From: CAZTBB01 sp964611755
GTDB lineage: Bacteria > Pseudomonadota > Alphaproteobacteria > Micavibrionales > Micavibrionaceae
Assembly (NCBI GenBank): GCA_964611755.1
Contig: CAZTBB010000003.1
Coordinates: forward strand, 38,807-102,806
DNA length: 64,000 bases
Direction: 5' to 3'
The notes below the pieces were generated by a model. The model had not been told where the DNA came from and made no database searches. It saw only the letters and a list, made by a program, of their open reading frames with translations. Every line of letters begins with the position of its first letter. The stretch's first letter is position 1. Below are positions 33,108 through 42,058 of this stretch, in pieces. Both the position numbers and the translations under genes were made by a program.

Positions 33108-34931
33108 ATGTCGAAGAACCCCGAAACAAAACCATTAGAACATATTCGTAACTTTGCGATTATCGCCCATATTGACCATGGGAAATCCACCCTTGCCGAC
33201 CGCCTGATCCAGACATGCGGCGGGCTGGAAGAGCGTGAAATGCAAGAACAGGTATTGGATAATACCGACATTGAGCGCGAGCGCGGCATCACCATTAAGG
33301 CGCAAACCGTTCGCCTCGCCTATACGGCCAAAGACGGTATTGAATATCAGCTTAACTTGATGGACACGCCGGGCCATGTAGATTTCTCCTATGAGGTATC
33401 GCGTTCACTGGCCTCCTGTGAAGGATCCTTGCTGGTTGTTGATGCCTCACAGGGGGTAGAGGCACAAACCCTTGCCAATGTGTATCAGGCCATTGATAAT
33501 GATCATGAAATCGTCCCTGTCATTAATAAAATCGATTTACCGGCCGCAGAGCCCGAGCGCGTTAAAAAGGAAGTCGAAGATGTCATCGGCCTTGATTGCT
33601 CCGATGCCGTCGAAGCCTCGGCCAAAACAGGAATTGGCATTGAAGATCTTCTGGAACAAATTGTAACAAAATTGCCACCTCCGCATGAAGGCGATTCAGA
33701 AAAACCAACAAAAGCGCTTCTGGTCGATAGTTGGTATGACATTTATCTGGGGGTTGTCGTGCTTGTCCGCGTCATGGATGGATATTTGCGCAAAGGCCAA
33801 CGCATTAAATTCATGAGCAACGGCGCCACACGTGATATTGATCGTGTCGGTATGTTCACCCCGAAAAAGGTAGAGCTGGATGCACTGGGCCCCGGCGAGA
33901 TGGGCTTCATCACAGCATCCATCAAGGATATCAGCGAGACCAATGTCGGAGACACAATCACGGATGAGAAAAAGCCATGCGCCGAAGCTTTGGCAGGCTT
34001 CAAACCCTCTATTCCGATGGTGTTTTGCTCCCTCTTCCCGGCCGATGCGGGTGATTTTGAAAAACTCCGCGAAAGCCTTGGCAAAATCAAACTCAATGAC
34101 GCATCCCTGCACTACGAGCCCGAGAGCTCCCAAGCACTTGGTCTTGGCTTTCGCTGTGGGTTTTTGGGGCTTCTTCACATGGAGATTATCCAAGAGCGTC
34201 TTGAGCGCGAATTTGATCTGGATCTCATCCCTACTGCGCCGAGCGTGGTTTATAAGATCAATATGACAGATGGCAGCCAGACCGAGTTATACAACCCTGT
34301 TGATATGCCGGATGTCGTCAAAATAAATTCTATCGAAGAGCCTTGGATTAAGGCAACCATTCTCGTGCCCGATGAATATCTGGGCGGCCTGCTCCAACTC
34401 TGTCAGGATCGCCGCGGCGTGCAACAAGACCTGACCTATGCGGGTGGGCGCGCGATGCTGGTTTACCGCCTGCCCCTTAATGAAGTGGTCTTTGATTTCT
34501 ATGATCGCCTTAAATCCATCTCCAAGGGGTATGCGAGCTTTGATTACGAGCTGGATGGATATGGTGAGAACGACCTGGTGAAGCTCGAAATCCGCGTCAA
34601 TGAAGAGCCCGTTGATGCGCTGGCGATGATTGTCCACCGTGGCAATGCAGAGTCACGTGGCCGACAGATGTGCGAACGCCTTAAAGAGCTTATTCCACGG
34701 CAAATGTTTAAAATCGCCGTGCAGGCAGCGATTGGCGGTAAGATTATCGCCCGTGAAAATGTGTCTGCCCTGCGCAAGGACGTGACCGCCAAATGTTATG
34801 GCGGAGATATCAGCCGTAAGAAAAAGCTGCTCGAGAAACAGAAAAAAGGGAAGGCGAAAATGCGCCAATACGGCAATGTGGAAATCCCGCAAAGCGCCTT
34901 CATCGCCGCCCTCAAAATGGGTGATGATTGA
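33108..34931 (+). CDS. lepA: Translation elongation factor 4 (LepA)
   Basis: Ribosome-bound GTPase of the translation-factor family. G motifs are complete: AHIDHGKSTLADRL, RERGITIKAQ, DTPGHVDF and NKIDLP; the LepA C-terminal domain ends MRQYGNVEIPQSAFIAALKM. I chose ATG 33108 (MSKNPETKPLEHIRNF), which gives 607 residues as usual; the frame extends upstream to 33033 but those residues do not fit the family. No good Shine-Dalgarno is visible. It stops 15 bases before the assembly gap. Confidence 0.97.
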   Translation: MSKNPETKPLEHIRNFAIIAHIDHGKSTLADRLIQTCGGLEEREMQEQVLDNTDIERERGITIKAQTVRLAYTAKDGIEYQLNLMDTPGHVDFSYEVSRSLASCEGSLLVVDASQGVEAQTLANVYQAIDNDHEIVPVINKIDLPAAEPERVKKEVEDVIGLDCSDAVEASAKTGIGIEDLLEQIVTKLPPPHEGDSEKPTKALLVDSWYDIYLGVVVLVRVMDGYLRKGQRIKFMSNGATRDIDRVGMFTPKKVELDALGPGEMGFITASIKDISETNVGDTITDEKKPCAEALAGFKPSIPMVFCSLFPADAGDFEKLRESLGKIKLNDASLHYEPESSQALGLGFRCGFLGLLHMEIIQERLEREFDLDLIPTAPSVVYKINMTDGSQTELYNPVDMPDVVKINSIEEPWIKATILVPDEYLGGLLQLCQDRRGVQQDLTYAGGRAMLVYRLPLNEVVFDFYDRLKSISKGYASFDYELDGYGENDLVKLEIRVNEEPVDALAMIVHRGNAESRGRQMCERLKELIPRQMFKIAVQAAIGGKIIARENVSALRKDVTAKCYGGDISRKKKLLEKQKKGKAKMRQYGNVEIPQSAFIAALKMGDD

Positions 34932-34946
34932 TGGGCTTGTCAATAG

Positions 34947-34956
34947 NNNNNNNNNN
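34947..34956. other. Assembly gap (10 N)
   Basis: Ten N, probably a scaffold join of unknown true length. The order of lepA and the following GNAT fragment is therefore not assured, and any frame read across it is not trustworthy. Confidence 0.99.
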
Positions 34957-35392
34957 AGACACACTTGAAGAAGCGGATTTGGAAAAAGCTATAAATTTAT
35001 GTGTCCTGTGTTTCGGAGAAAACTGGAGAAAAATTGCCAATGTAGATTTTCCGGCATGTTTTTCAAACTACCCCTATAGGCCTACTACAATCATAGCAAA
35101 AAATAACAATAATTTGATAGGTTTGAGCATGATAACACCCGTCCTGCTAACGCCTGACGCTTTCTCAATTGCATGGCTTTGTACACACCCAGAATACAGG
35201 AAACAAGGCATAGCAAAAAAACTCGTTAACGCCTGTGAGACGTATGCAATTGATAATTTGGCCATGAATGATAGTGCTATGTTTATGTTGGCTTCAGCTA
35301 TTGATTCATCATATTACAACAATTTAGGGTATAAAAACGCAAGCATAACGCATTTAGAAGACCCGCTAATGGTCAAGCTATACAAGCCCTGA
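34957..35392 (+). CDS. GNAT family N-acetyltransferase, 5' end in the assembly gap
   Basis: About 145 residues remain. Acetyl-CoA binding motif A is visible in IAWLCTHPEYRKQGIAKKLV (the Q/RxxGxG/A-like EYRKQGIAKKL), with motif B-like YYNNLGYKNAS near the end. It should acetylate a small molecule or protein N-terminus; substrate unknown. The N-terminus is cut by the gap. The sequence is noticeably AT-richer than its neighbours, which is consistent either with transfer or with a wrong join. Confidence 0.7.
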
Positions 35393-35524
35393 ATTCTTCA
35401 TAGTAATGGCCATCTTAATCCTGAAAAAAAATAAAAAACAAAACTTTCGGGGGCAAGACTTGCCGTAGCATCCTGACTAGCGTAAATTTCAGCATGTAAT
35501 AAATTTATAATAAAGCAAGGATAC

Positions 35525-35872
35525 ATGAATATGAAATTCCCACTTTTAGCACTAAGCCTATGCCTTCTGGGCCTTACATTGAGCAGCCCGGCAAAAGCCG
35601 ACATTGCAGAAACAGCCGAAACAACCGTCGAATCAACCATAGACAAGGTCTTCAACGACATTCGTAAAGTGATTGATGACAATATCGTTAACCCGATCAA
35701 AGGTGCAGTCGCAGGCAGCGAAGATGACATGGATGATGCCGAGAAGAAAGCCAAGAAAATGGCGGATAAAGCCGGTCGCGCACATGGCGATGACTTGCCT
35801 CCCGGCCTGGAAAAATACAAAGAAAAGCACGGCAAGCTTCCTCCCGGTTTGGAAAAGAAAAAAGACCAGTAA
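35525..35872 (+). CDS. Small secreted protein with PPGLEK repeats
   Basis: 115 residues. Signal peptide MNMKFPLLALSLCLLGLTLS with cleavage near PAKA. The mature part is helical and acidic (IAETAETTVESTIDKVF), then Lys-rich, and ends with two copies of LPPGLEK (DLPPGLEKYKEK and KLPPGLEKKK). Such PPGLxK units occur in many small exported bacterial proteins of unknown role. AAGGA precedes the ATG; a TATAAT-like -10 lies at 35506-35511 without a clear -35. Confidence 0.75.
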   Translation: MNMKFPLLALSLCLLGLTLSSPAKADIAETAETTVESTIDKVFNDIRKVIDDNIVNPIKGAVAGSEDDMDDAEKKAKKMADKAGRAHGDDLPPGLEKYKEKHGKLPPGLEKKKDQ

Positions 35873-35908
35873 TATTGCATCTGGGCAAAAGCGATATGAT
35901 GTGATTCT

Positions 35909-36292
35909 ATGACATCATCCAAGAAACCAGATTTTAATTCCGTTGTTGAGGGCATGCGGGCATGGCTTGACCCGAATGGCCCTCACCAACAGAGAATTCT
36001 GCATGATCTGGCCTTTGGTAATCCGATTGCCGTTAAATTCACACTGAACGATCCCGCCCCTGATGGGGATATCGAAATCTTGTTCGTTGCCCAAGCCAAA
36101 CTCAATGAATTCCTTGATCGGCACATGACATCAAAAGATAAGCTAGAGCTGCTCAGCTTTGCTGAAGGCATGCGCATCGCACAGTTGCCAAATTGCTCCG
36201 GCGGCCCATATATTTACAAGCAAGGATTAAAGTTAATGGATATCAATCCTGCCCTGCGCGATGGCCCTGCCACCGACTACACCTTACAATAA
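35909..36292 (+). CDS. Unknown protein (127 residues)
   Basis: No family recognised. Soluble, no signal or membrane segment: MTSSKKPDFNSVVEGMRAWL at the start, then LNDPAPDGDIEILFVAQ, a helix LNEFLDRHMTSKDKLELL, and NCSGGPYIYKQG near the end. No clear Shine-Dalgarno before ATG 35909. It stands between the secreted PPGLEK protein and the alcohol dehydrogenase, all on the plus strand, without evidence of a shared role. Confidence 0.55.
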   Translation: MTSSKKPDFNSVVEGMRAWLDPNGPHQQRILHDLAFGNPIAVKFTLNDPAPDGDIEILFVAQAKLNEFLDRHMTSKDKLELLSFAEGMRIAQLPNCSGGPYIYKQGLKLMDINPALRDGPATDYTLQ

Positions 36293-36342
36293 AAAAAATT
36301 CAGAATAGAAAAAACGTTCAAACCATATAAAGGAGCCTTTCC

Positions 36343-37350
36343 ATGATTAAAGCCTATGCATCCCATGAAGCCGGTGCCGAATTACAACCTTTCGAATACG
36401 ACCCGGGCGCTTTGGGCAAAAATGAAGTCGAGATTGATGTGGCCTATTGTGGCATTTGTCACAGTGATCTGAGCATGATGAATAATGAATGGGGTATGAC
36501 TAGCTACCCCATCGTTCCGGGCCATGAGGTTGTCGGCACAATCGCACAAATCGGTGATGATGTGACCATGCATAAAGTTGGCGATGTGGTTGGCCTTGGC
36601 TGGCATGCCGGCTATTGCACAAGCTGTTCGGAATGCCTGGAGGGTGATCATAATTTATGCATGCAATCGCAAGCCACGATCGCCGGACACCATGGTGGTT
36701 TTGCCGAAAAAGTGCGCGCACAAGACATTAGCGTTGTGGCGCTGCCTGAAGGTTTGGATTTAGAAAGCGCAGGCCCTCTATTTTGCGGCGGCATAACGGT
36801 CTTTAACCCGCTTGTGCAGTTTGACATTTCCCCCACATCCAAAGTGGCTGTCATTGGTATTGGCGGGCTGGGGCATATGGCTTTGCAATTCCTGAATGGC
36901 TGGGGCTGTGAGGTTACAGCCTTCACCTCATCCGATTCCAAGCGTGACGAAGCGCTCAAGCTTGGCGCGCATAAAACACTCAACTCACGTGATGCCAATG
37001 AACTAGAGGGTGCAGCCGGACAATTTGATCTCATCATTTCTACCGTGAATGTAAAACTGGATTGGAATTTATATCTGAACACCCTCAAACCGCGTGGCCG
37101 TTTCCACTATGTCGGTGCCACGATGGATCCTCTGGATTTGAATGTCTTTAACCTGATCATGGCACAGCGCGAGGTCTCCGGATCCCCGGTCGGCAGTCCG
37201 GCCACTATTGCAAAAATGCTGGATTTTGCACATCACCACAACATCAAACCCATGGTGGAAGTCTTCCCGATGAGCAAAGTGAATGATGCCATGAAACATC
37301 TGGAAGATGGAAAAGCACGCTACCGGATTGTCTTGAAGAATGATTTTTAA
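36343..37350 (+). CDS. Zinc-dependent NADP(H) alcohol dehydrogenase, cinnamyl-alcohol/YahK type
   Basis: Medium-chain dehydrogenase/reductase that interconverts aldehydes and alcohols. Catalytic zinc ligands lie in CGICHSDLSM and GHEVVG; structural zinc is bound by the four Cys of CTSCSECLEGDHNLC; the Rossmann motif is AVIGIGGLGHMALQF. The order and FAEKVRAQ fit the CAD/YahK branch, which usually prefers NADPH and acts on a broad range of aldehydes. 335 residues. AAGGAG precedes ATG 36343. The last 4 bases overlap the end of the convergent gene. Confidence 0.9.
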   Translation: MIKAYASHEAGAELQPFEYDPGALGKNEVEIDVAYCGICHSDLSMMNNEWGMTSYPIVPGHEVVGTIAQIGDDVTMHKVGDVVGLGWHAGYCTSCSECLEGDHNLCMQSQATIAGHHGGFAEKVRAQDISVVALPEGLDLESAGPLFCGGITVFNPLVQFDISPTSKVAVIGIGGLGHMALQFLNGWGCEVTAFTSSDSKRDEALKLGAHKTLNSRDANELEGAAGQFDLIISTVNVKLDWNLYLNTLKPRGRFHYVGATMDPLDLNVFNLIMAQREVSGSPVGSPATIAKMLDFAHHHNIKPMVEVFPMSKVNDAMKHLEDGKARYRIVLKNDF

Positions 37351-37829
37351 GCCACGCGCAAAACGGGCATCTCGGCGCCTGATTTTTGTTGCATGATGGT
37401 TTTAATATCCATGTGAATGCCTTGTTGAAAAAGAATTCTTTCTAAACCAATCAGGCAATTATTATCTTCAAGGTCAAAAGGCTTCTTTTTAGAGCTCTCT
37501 TCTTTCGCCGCATCCAAGAGGCGATTCCAAAGCTTGTCTACTTGTGCCTCAGAGCCCACATGAATATGGGCAAAATCATAATCATAAAAATACCTATCCC
37601 TGTCCTTTTGAACAAACTTCAGAAAAGGCGGGATACCAATCGTTTGATTATTATCATTCAGCGCATCCGCAAAAAGGCGCATCAAAGTTTTACCACGGTA
37701 AAAATGAATTTCAGAGCCCGAAACAGTTTCAGACGACCCAATAACCGCATCGCTTTCATCAACACGTTTGAGAAAGACGTGGCTTCCCTTGGGATTCTTT
37801 TTTCGCATCACGTAAATAGAATGAGTCAT
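37347..37829 (-). CDS. Unknown protein (160 residues)
   Basis: Soluble protein without signal peptide; no family recognised. Starts MTHSIYVMRKKNPKGSHVFL, then has a likely beta-rich first half and a helical second half ending GIHMDIKTIMQQKSG. No Shine-Dalgarno precedes the ATG, but TTGACA lies 36 bases upstream of it, which fits a leaderless transcript. The same upstream sequence precedes the methyltransferase at 40209. Confidence 0.6.
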   Translation of the reverse strand: MTHSIYVMRKKNPKGSHVFLKRVDESDAVIGSSETVSGSEIHFYRGKTLMRLFADALNDNNQTIGIPPFLKFVQKDRDRYFYDYDFAHIHVGSEAQVDKLWNRLLDAAKEESSKKKPFDLEDNNCLIGLERILFQQGIHMDIKTIMQQKSGAEMPVLRVA

Positions 37830-37854
37830 GCCATTTTCTTACAAAACCCCGGGT

Positions 37855-37882
37855 CATTATGTCAACAAAAACCAACCTTTAA
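37855..37882 (-). promoter_or_regulatory. Conserved promoter element, copy 1 (TTGACATAATG)
   Basis: On the minus strand TAAAGGTTGGTTTTTGTTGA then CATAATG. TTGACA (37860-37865) lies 36 bases before the ATG at 37829, so transcription may begin at the start codon. Nearly the same 27 bases occur at 40236-40262. Confidence 0.5.
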
Positions 37883-37951
37883 TCACACAAGGAGTTTGCT
37901 ATACTGTGCGCAATTAAGATTCACACCATGCCCGCTTAAAGGAGACAACGC

Positions 37952-38677
37952 ATGAAACATCTCTTGCTCGGCTTTGCAGCCCTATTCCTGATTTCCTCAC
38001 CTGCGACTGCGCAGGATAATCCACTCCTGATGCTGCCGGAGGGTCAATCCACATTGAATATTTCCGCAACAGAGCAAGTTGAAGTCGCGCAAGACCTTTT
38101 GATTGCCTCCTTGCGCTATGAATTTAAATCAAAAGATCCGCGTCAGGTTCAAAACGAAATCAATAAAAAGATGAAACAGGCCCTTGATATGGCCAATACC
38201 CTGCAAGGGGCCAAGGTTAAAACACTGGGTTATAATGTCTATGAGCGTAATGAGCGCATTGATAATACAGAAAATTATGTGAAAATGTGGTATGGCTCCC
38301 AAGCCCTTCAAATCAAGGGTAAAAACAGCACAGATATTTTAGAGCTCACTGGCAAGCTGCAAGATATTGGTCTCAACATGAATGGCCTGCAATTCTCATT
38401 ATCGCCGGAGAAAGCGCAAGAAATTCAGGATGGATTGCTGGAAGATGCCCTCAAAAAATTACAAATCCGTGCCGAGCGCGCTGCCAAGGCTCTTGGAAAA
38501 AATACCGCAGAGCTTAGAGCCATCAATGTGGGAGGTGGACATACCCCCGTTTATCAAGCACGCCGATCCCATGCTGTCATGGCGATGGCTGACAGCGTTG
38601 AGATGGCTGCTCCTGTTGCACAAGGCGGTGATACCACCATTACGCTGACCGTTAACGCCACCGCCATCCTAAAATAG
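37952..38677 (+). CDS. SIMPL domain (DUF541) periplasmic protein
   Basis: 241 residues. Signal peptide MKHLLLGFAALFLISSPATA, then the SIMPL pattern: LNISATEQVEVAQDLLIASL, ALDMANTLQGAKVKTLGYNVY, GLQFSLSPEKAQEIQD and a C-terminal TTITLTVNATAIL. Family members form oligomeric periplasmic assemblies; some are linked to oxidative stress or signalling, without a defined reaction. AAAGGAG precedes the ATG. The next gene starts 3 bases downstream, so they are probably cotranscribed. Confidence 0.88.
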   Translation: MKHLLLGFAALFLISSPATAQDNPLLMLPEGQSTLNISATEQVEVAQDLLIASLRYEFKSKDPRQVQNEINKKMKQALDMANTLQGAKVKTLGYNVYERNERIDNTENYVKMWYGSQALQIKGKNSTDILELTGKLQDIGLNMNGLQFSLSPEKAQEIQDGLLEDALKKLQIRAERAAKALGKNTAELRAINVGGGHTPVYQARRSHAVMAMADSVEMAAPVAQGGDTTITLTVNATAILK

Positions 38678-38679
38678 GC

Positions 38680-39495
38680 ATGGCACACACCCTCAGCGAT
38701 GCAGCTCTGGATGTTTTAAAAACCGCATCTGCGATCAAAAAAGCGCAGAAGACCCAAGCCTATGCGGAATTATGGCGCGCAGGTGATATCAAGGATATCG
38801 GGCATGTGAGTTTGCCGGATCGCCCTGCACGCCCTGAAAAACCCCAGCTTTTAGAGCCCACACAAATGCCCAAGCGGGCAAAGGCCGGGAGCCAAAAGTC
38901 TAAAATCGCCCTGCTCCATGCGCTAGCTCATATTGAGCTGAATGCCATTGACCTTGCCTGGGATGTTATGGCGCGCAAATTTGATCTTGGTGGCTTTAGC
39001 CTGCCAAAAGAATTTTATGATGATTGGATCAAGGTTGCCGATGATGAAGCCAAACACCATTTAATGCTGGAAGAGCGCTTGAATGATTTGGGGGCATCCT
39101 ATGGTGATCTGCCTGCGCATGATGGCTTGTGGGAGGCTTCAGAAAAAACAGCACATGATTTTGCCGCCCGCCTGGCCATCGTGCCCATGGTGTTGGAGGC
39201 GCGCGGCCTTGATGTCACGCCAAATATGATTACCCAAATGAAGAAGCAAGATGATCTAAAGACAGCCGAGATGCTGAAAATCATTCACGATGATGAAATC
39301 ACGCATGTGCGTGCCGGTTCGGTATGGTTTAAGGCATGGTGCGATTTTCATGGCCATGATCAGGAGGAAACATGGCAAAGCCTTGTGCAAACCTATTTTA
39401 ATGGCAAGCTTAAACGGCCATTTAACCACCCATCACGCGAAAAAGGCGGGCTTATCAGAGATTGGTATGAACCCTTGGCCGATGAAGCTGTTTAA
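38680..39495 (+). CDS. DUF455 ferritin-like di-iron protein
   Basis: 271 residues. A four-helix ferritin-like core carries paired Glu/His metal ligands: LAHIELNAIDLAWDV, DEAKHHLMLEERL and HDDEITHVRAG. DUF455 proteins are common in alphaproteobacteria and are related to di-iron oxidases and rubrerythrin-like folds, but the substrate is not established. It follows the SIMPL gene directly and is convergent with the methyltransferase across 6 bases. Confidence 0.85.
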   Translation: MAHTLSDAALDVLKTASAIKKAQKTQAYAELWRAGDIKDIGHVSLPDRPARPEKPQLLEPTQMPKRAKAGSQKSKIALLHALAHIELNAIDLAWDVMARKFDLGGFSLPKEFYDDWIKVADDEAKHHLMLEERLNDLGASYGDLPAHDGLWEASEKTAHDFAARLAIVPMVLEARGLDVTPNMITQMKKQDDLKTAEMLKIIHDDEITHVRAGSVWFKAWCDFHGHDQEETWQSLVQTYFNGKLKRPFNHPSREKGGLIRDWYEPLADEAV

Positions 39496-39501
39496 GGTGT
39501 T

Positions 39502-40209
39502 TTACAAAGATATGTCAGGCGCTTTTGCAATTATCTCGCCGTAAATAATGGGGGTGTCCTGCGATTTTTTAACGCTGGATTTATACTCTTCCACACAGAC
39601 TTCAAAGCCGGCCTGCCTTAGCCTATCCGTGAAGGCATGCAATGGATGTTGATAATAAAAAAATGTACCGCTCAGTTTTTCACCATCTTTAGACAGGGCA
39701 TCGGCATTGCTGCGTGCCAGTGTCAACGTCCGGCTAATATCCGGCGATGTTTCAAAGCTCAAACCAATGATGCCACCCGGCTTTGTGACACGGATCATTT
39801 CATCCAGCACATGGTCAATATCTTCAAAATACTCCAACACGCCACAACTTAAAACAGCATCCATACTATGCTGCTCGGCCGGGATATTCTGCGTTTCAAG
39901 ATTGAGAAGGTGGATATTCCCTATATCCGCAATGCCCTTTTCATGCAATAAATCCAACATCTTAGAGGAAATATCGGCGCCGTATATCTGCGCATCGTGG
40001 CTTTGTTTGAATTTTTCAGCCAGATAGCCCGACCCAATGCCGACCTCATAAATTCTAGGCTTATCAGGAAGATGCTCACGGACATTTTCGAACAATGATT
40101 GCGGCGCACTCCATCCCATATTGGTAATACCCGCCTCATAGCTGCCTGACCAATCATCATACACTTCCGCCGCCGAGATCGGCCTATCTTTGACTTCTAT
40201 CCTTGTCAT
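39502..40209 (-). CDS. Class I SAM-dependent methyltransferase
   Basis: 235 residues. Motif I is RIYEVGIGSGYLAEKFK, with the acidic residue of strand 2 in IYGADISSKML, motif II around DAVLSCGVLEYFEDID and motif III PGGIIGLSFE. This resembles UbiE/COQ5-type small-molecule methyltransferases, but the substrate is open. Only a weak AGG precedes ATG 40209; TTGACA lies 37 bases upstream of the ATG, which may mean a leaderless message as for the gene at 37829. Confidence 0.82.
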   Translation of the reverse strand: MTRIEVKDRPISAAEVYDDWSGSYEAGITNMGWSAPQSLFENVREHLPDKPRIYEVGIGSGYLAEKFKQSHDAQIYGADISSKMLDLLHEKGIADIGNIHLLNLETQNIPAEQHSMDAVLSCGVLEYFEDIDHVLDEMIRVTKPGGIIGLSFETSPDISRTLTLARSNADALSKDGEKLSGTFFYYQHPLHAFTDRLRQAGFEVCVEEYKSSVKKSQDTPIIYGEIIAKAPDISL

Positions 40210-40235
40210 GATAACTTACCTAGACCATAGCCACA

Positions 40236-40262
40236 CATTATGTCAATAAAAACCACCTTTAG
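40236..40262 (-). promoter_or_regulatory. Conserved promoter element, copy 2 (TTGACATAATG)
   Basis: Minus-strand TAAAGGTGGTTTTTATTGA then CATAATG, nearly identical to 37855-37882 over 27 bases. TTGACA at 40241-40246 is 37 bases before ATG 40209. Both copies lie between divergent genes. Confidence 0.5.
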
Positions 40263-40293
40263 CTTGGATGCTCTCTGGTGTTAAGCTGGGTGC

Positions 40294-41301
40294 ATGAATG
40301 AATCACATAATAGCGATGCTGTTTTTAAACTCGAAGAAAAAGCAACCGGATCGGCCGAAGTAGAGCGCCTTGATGAGGCTCGTTTTACACGCGAAATGGA
40401 ACAACTGGTGCAGAAAGCGGAAGCGCTTCGCCTTGGAAAAATGCAAAGTTACCGCACCCGAAAATTCATTGCCTCCGCCAGCACCATTCTATTTGTCCTA
40501 GGTGGGGCAAGTGGTTTTGGATGGTTCTTTTTGGTACAATCCAACTTACTATATGCCATTGGCTGCATTGCACTTGGCGCTCTTGTACCGATTATCACCA
40601 ATATCTGGTCTGAAGGACCTCTCAAGTCTTATCACAAGAATTACAAATCCATGTTCCTGCCACGCCTTGCAAAAGTTGTCGGCAATATGCGCTATAGCCC
40701 GAGCAAAGGGATCAGCGCCAAAACATTGGCGCGCACAGGCATTATCCCACCTCACAAGCACTACCATGCCGAGGATTGTTTTATCGGGCGGTATAAAAAC
40801 GTCAAAATCATTCTCTCTGAAGCACGGCTGGCGCGCGATGACAATCATCTTGATCTGGCCTTTGATGGCATCTTTGCCCTCATGGAGATTAAAGATGAAA
40901 AATTCTCCGGCCAGACAATTATCACCGCCGATGATGATATAGCAGCCCTTGCATCCCATGATTTGCAGGGCATCACGCTCACTGACCCGCATTTTGCCGA
41001 TAGGTTTAATGTTTTTACATCTGCCCCTCAAGAGCTTGGCCATTGGCTTGATGACAAACTCCTCAAAGAACTCTCGGAAATGGTCTCTCTGTTTGACAAT
41101 GCCGCTTTATCGGCTGTGTTTTTCAACAAACGCTATATTTTCGTGATGATCCCCTACAGCATCGATATGTTTGAACCATCCCATATCAGTGTGCCTGTAT
41201 CTATTCGCCAACATGCGTTACAATGCAAAAAGGAAATTGAACAGCTTTTATCAATTATTGACGTGCTCGAGCTATATAAAAACAAGCAAAGCACATCATA
41301 G
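40294..41301 (+). CDS. DUF3137 family membrane protein
   Basis: 335 residues. A charged N-terminal helical part (about 1-65) is followed by two membrane helices (FIASASTILFVLGGASGFGW and LLYAIGCIALGALVPII, about 70-115). Then comes a soluble domain with the DUF3137 pattern HYHAEDCFIGRYKNVKIILSE, FDGIFALMEI and YIFVMIPYSIDMFEP. Family members are of unknown function. The ATG follows GGGTG. No obvious partner nearby. Confidence 0.82.
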   Translation: MNESHNSDAVFKLEEKATGSAEVERLDEARFTREMEQLVQKAEALRLGKMQSYRTRKFIASASTILFVLGGASGFGWFFLVQSNLLYAIGCIALGALVPIITNIWSEGPLKSYHKNYKSMFLPRLAKVVGNMRYSPSKGISAKTLARTGIIPPHKHYHAEDCFIGRYKNVKIILSEARLARDDNHLDLAFDGIFALMEIKDEKFSGQTIITADDDIAALASHDLQGITLTDPHFADRFNVFTSAPQELGHWLDDKLLKELSEMVSLFDNAALSAVFFNKRYIFVMIPYSIDMFEPSHISVPVSIRQHALQCKKEIEQLLSIIDVLELYKNKQSTS

Positions 41302-41389
41302 AATTTACTGCAATTGTATGCAGATCCTATTAATTTATTAAAACTTATGCGTTAAGCTTCTTAAGATAGGCAAAAGGGATAGACACAAT

Positions 41390-42055
41390 ATGACATCGAG
41401 CAGACCATCAACAACCCCTCAGGATAATGAGGATAATGATCCGCAAAGCTTAAAGGATATGATCGAAAGTCAAAAATCAATCGGCAGCATTGAAGAAAAA
41501 CTGCACATGCTTGAAAGCTTTATCGGACGACGCTTTGATGAAATCTCAATGGAGATTAATGCAACATCCCAACAGCTTGATATGGCCGAGGAAGGCACAT
41601 CAAAACGTTTTGCCGAAATTTTTGATGTGCTCAAATCTATTTCCTTTAAGGGCGATGGCAGTACACCTGCAAATGCCGGTGTTGAGCTGGATGCCGTTGT
41701 TGAAATGACAGAAAAAGCGGCACATTCCATTCTGGATGCCGCCAGCGATATCACTGACATCAGCTGTGAAGACATTGATTGGGCCGATGATGAAGCGCGC
41801 GGTAAACAAATTCAGAAAATCAACGACAAGGTTGAAGAAATCTATATTGCCTGCTCATTCCAAGACATTACAGGCCAGCGCATTCGCCAAACACTCGAGA
41901 ATATCAAACGTATCGAGAGCAGTTTAAGCACAACTTTATCAAAGCTCGGCATTGAAGTGGATGATAGCTTTGAGCCATCAGTGACCAAAAAAGACTATGC
42001 CACGTCGCAAGACGATATTGATGCCCTTTTTGTGGCATCAAAAGACGATCAATAA
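41390..42055 (+). CDS. cheZ: CheZ-like CheY-P phosphatase
   Basis: 221 residues, mostly long helices (35-115) as in CheZ. The catalytic motif ACSFQDITGQRI carries Asp159 and Gln163, with the same spacing as E. coli Asp143 and Gln147. The C-terminus holds SQDDIDALF (206-214), which has the form of the CheY-binding peptide of CheZ and even more of the N-terminal FliM peptide. It should dephosphorylate the CheY encoded at 19772. It is about 19 kb from the cheA-R operon and has a GGGAT ribosome site. Multiple TTAA half-sites precede it, none with the CtrA N7 spacing. Confidence 0.85.
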   Translation: MTSSRPSTTPQDNEDNDPQSLKDMIESQKSIGSIEEKLHMLESFIGRRFDEISMEINATSQQLDMAEEGTSKRFAEIFDVLKSISFKGDGSTPANAGVELDAVVEMTEKAAHSILDAASDITDISCEDIDWADDEARGKQIQKINDKVEEIYIACSFQDITGQRIRQTLENIKRIESSLSTTLSKLGIEVDDSFEPSVTKKDYATSQDDIDALFVASKDDQ

Positions 42056-42058
42056 GCC

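Noticed and set aside
34928..34956. Start of the GNAT gene joined across the ten N
   Set aside because: The N-run is of unknown length, so any reading frame across it is arbitrary.
41320..41372. CtrA sites upstream of cheZ
   Set aside because: Several TTAA half-sites are present but at spacings of 4, 5 and 10 bases.
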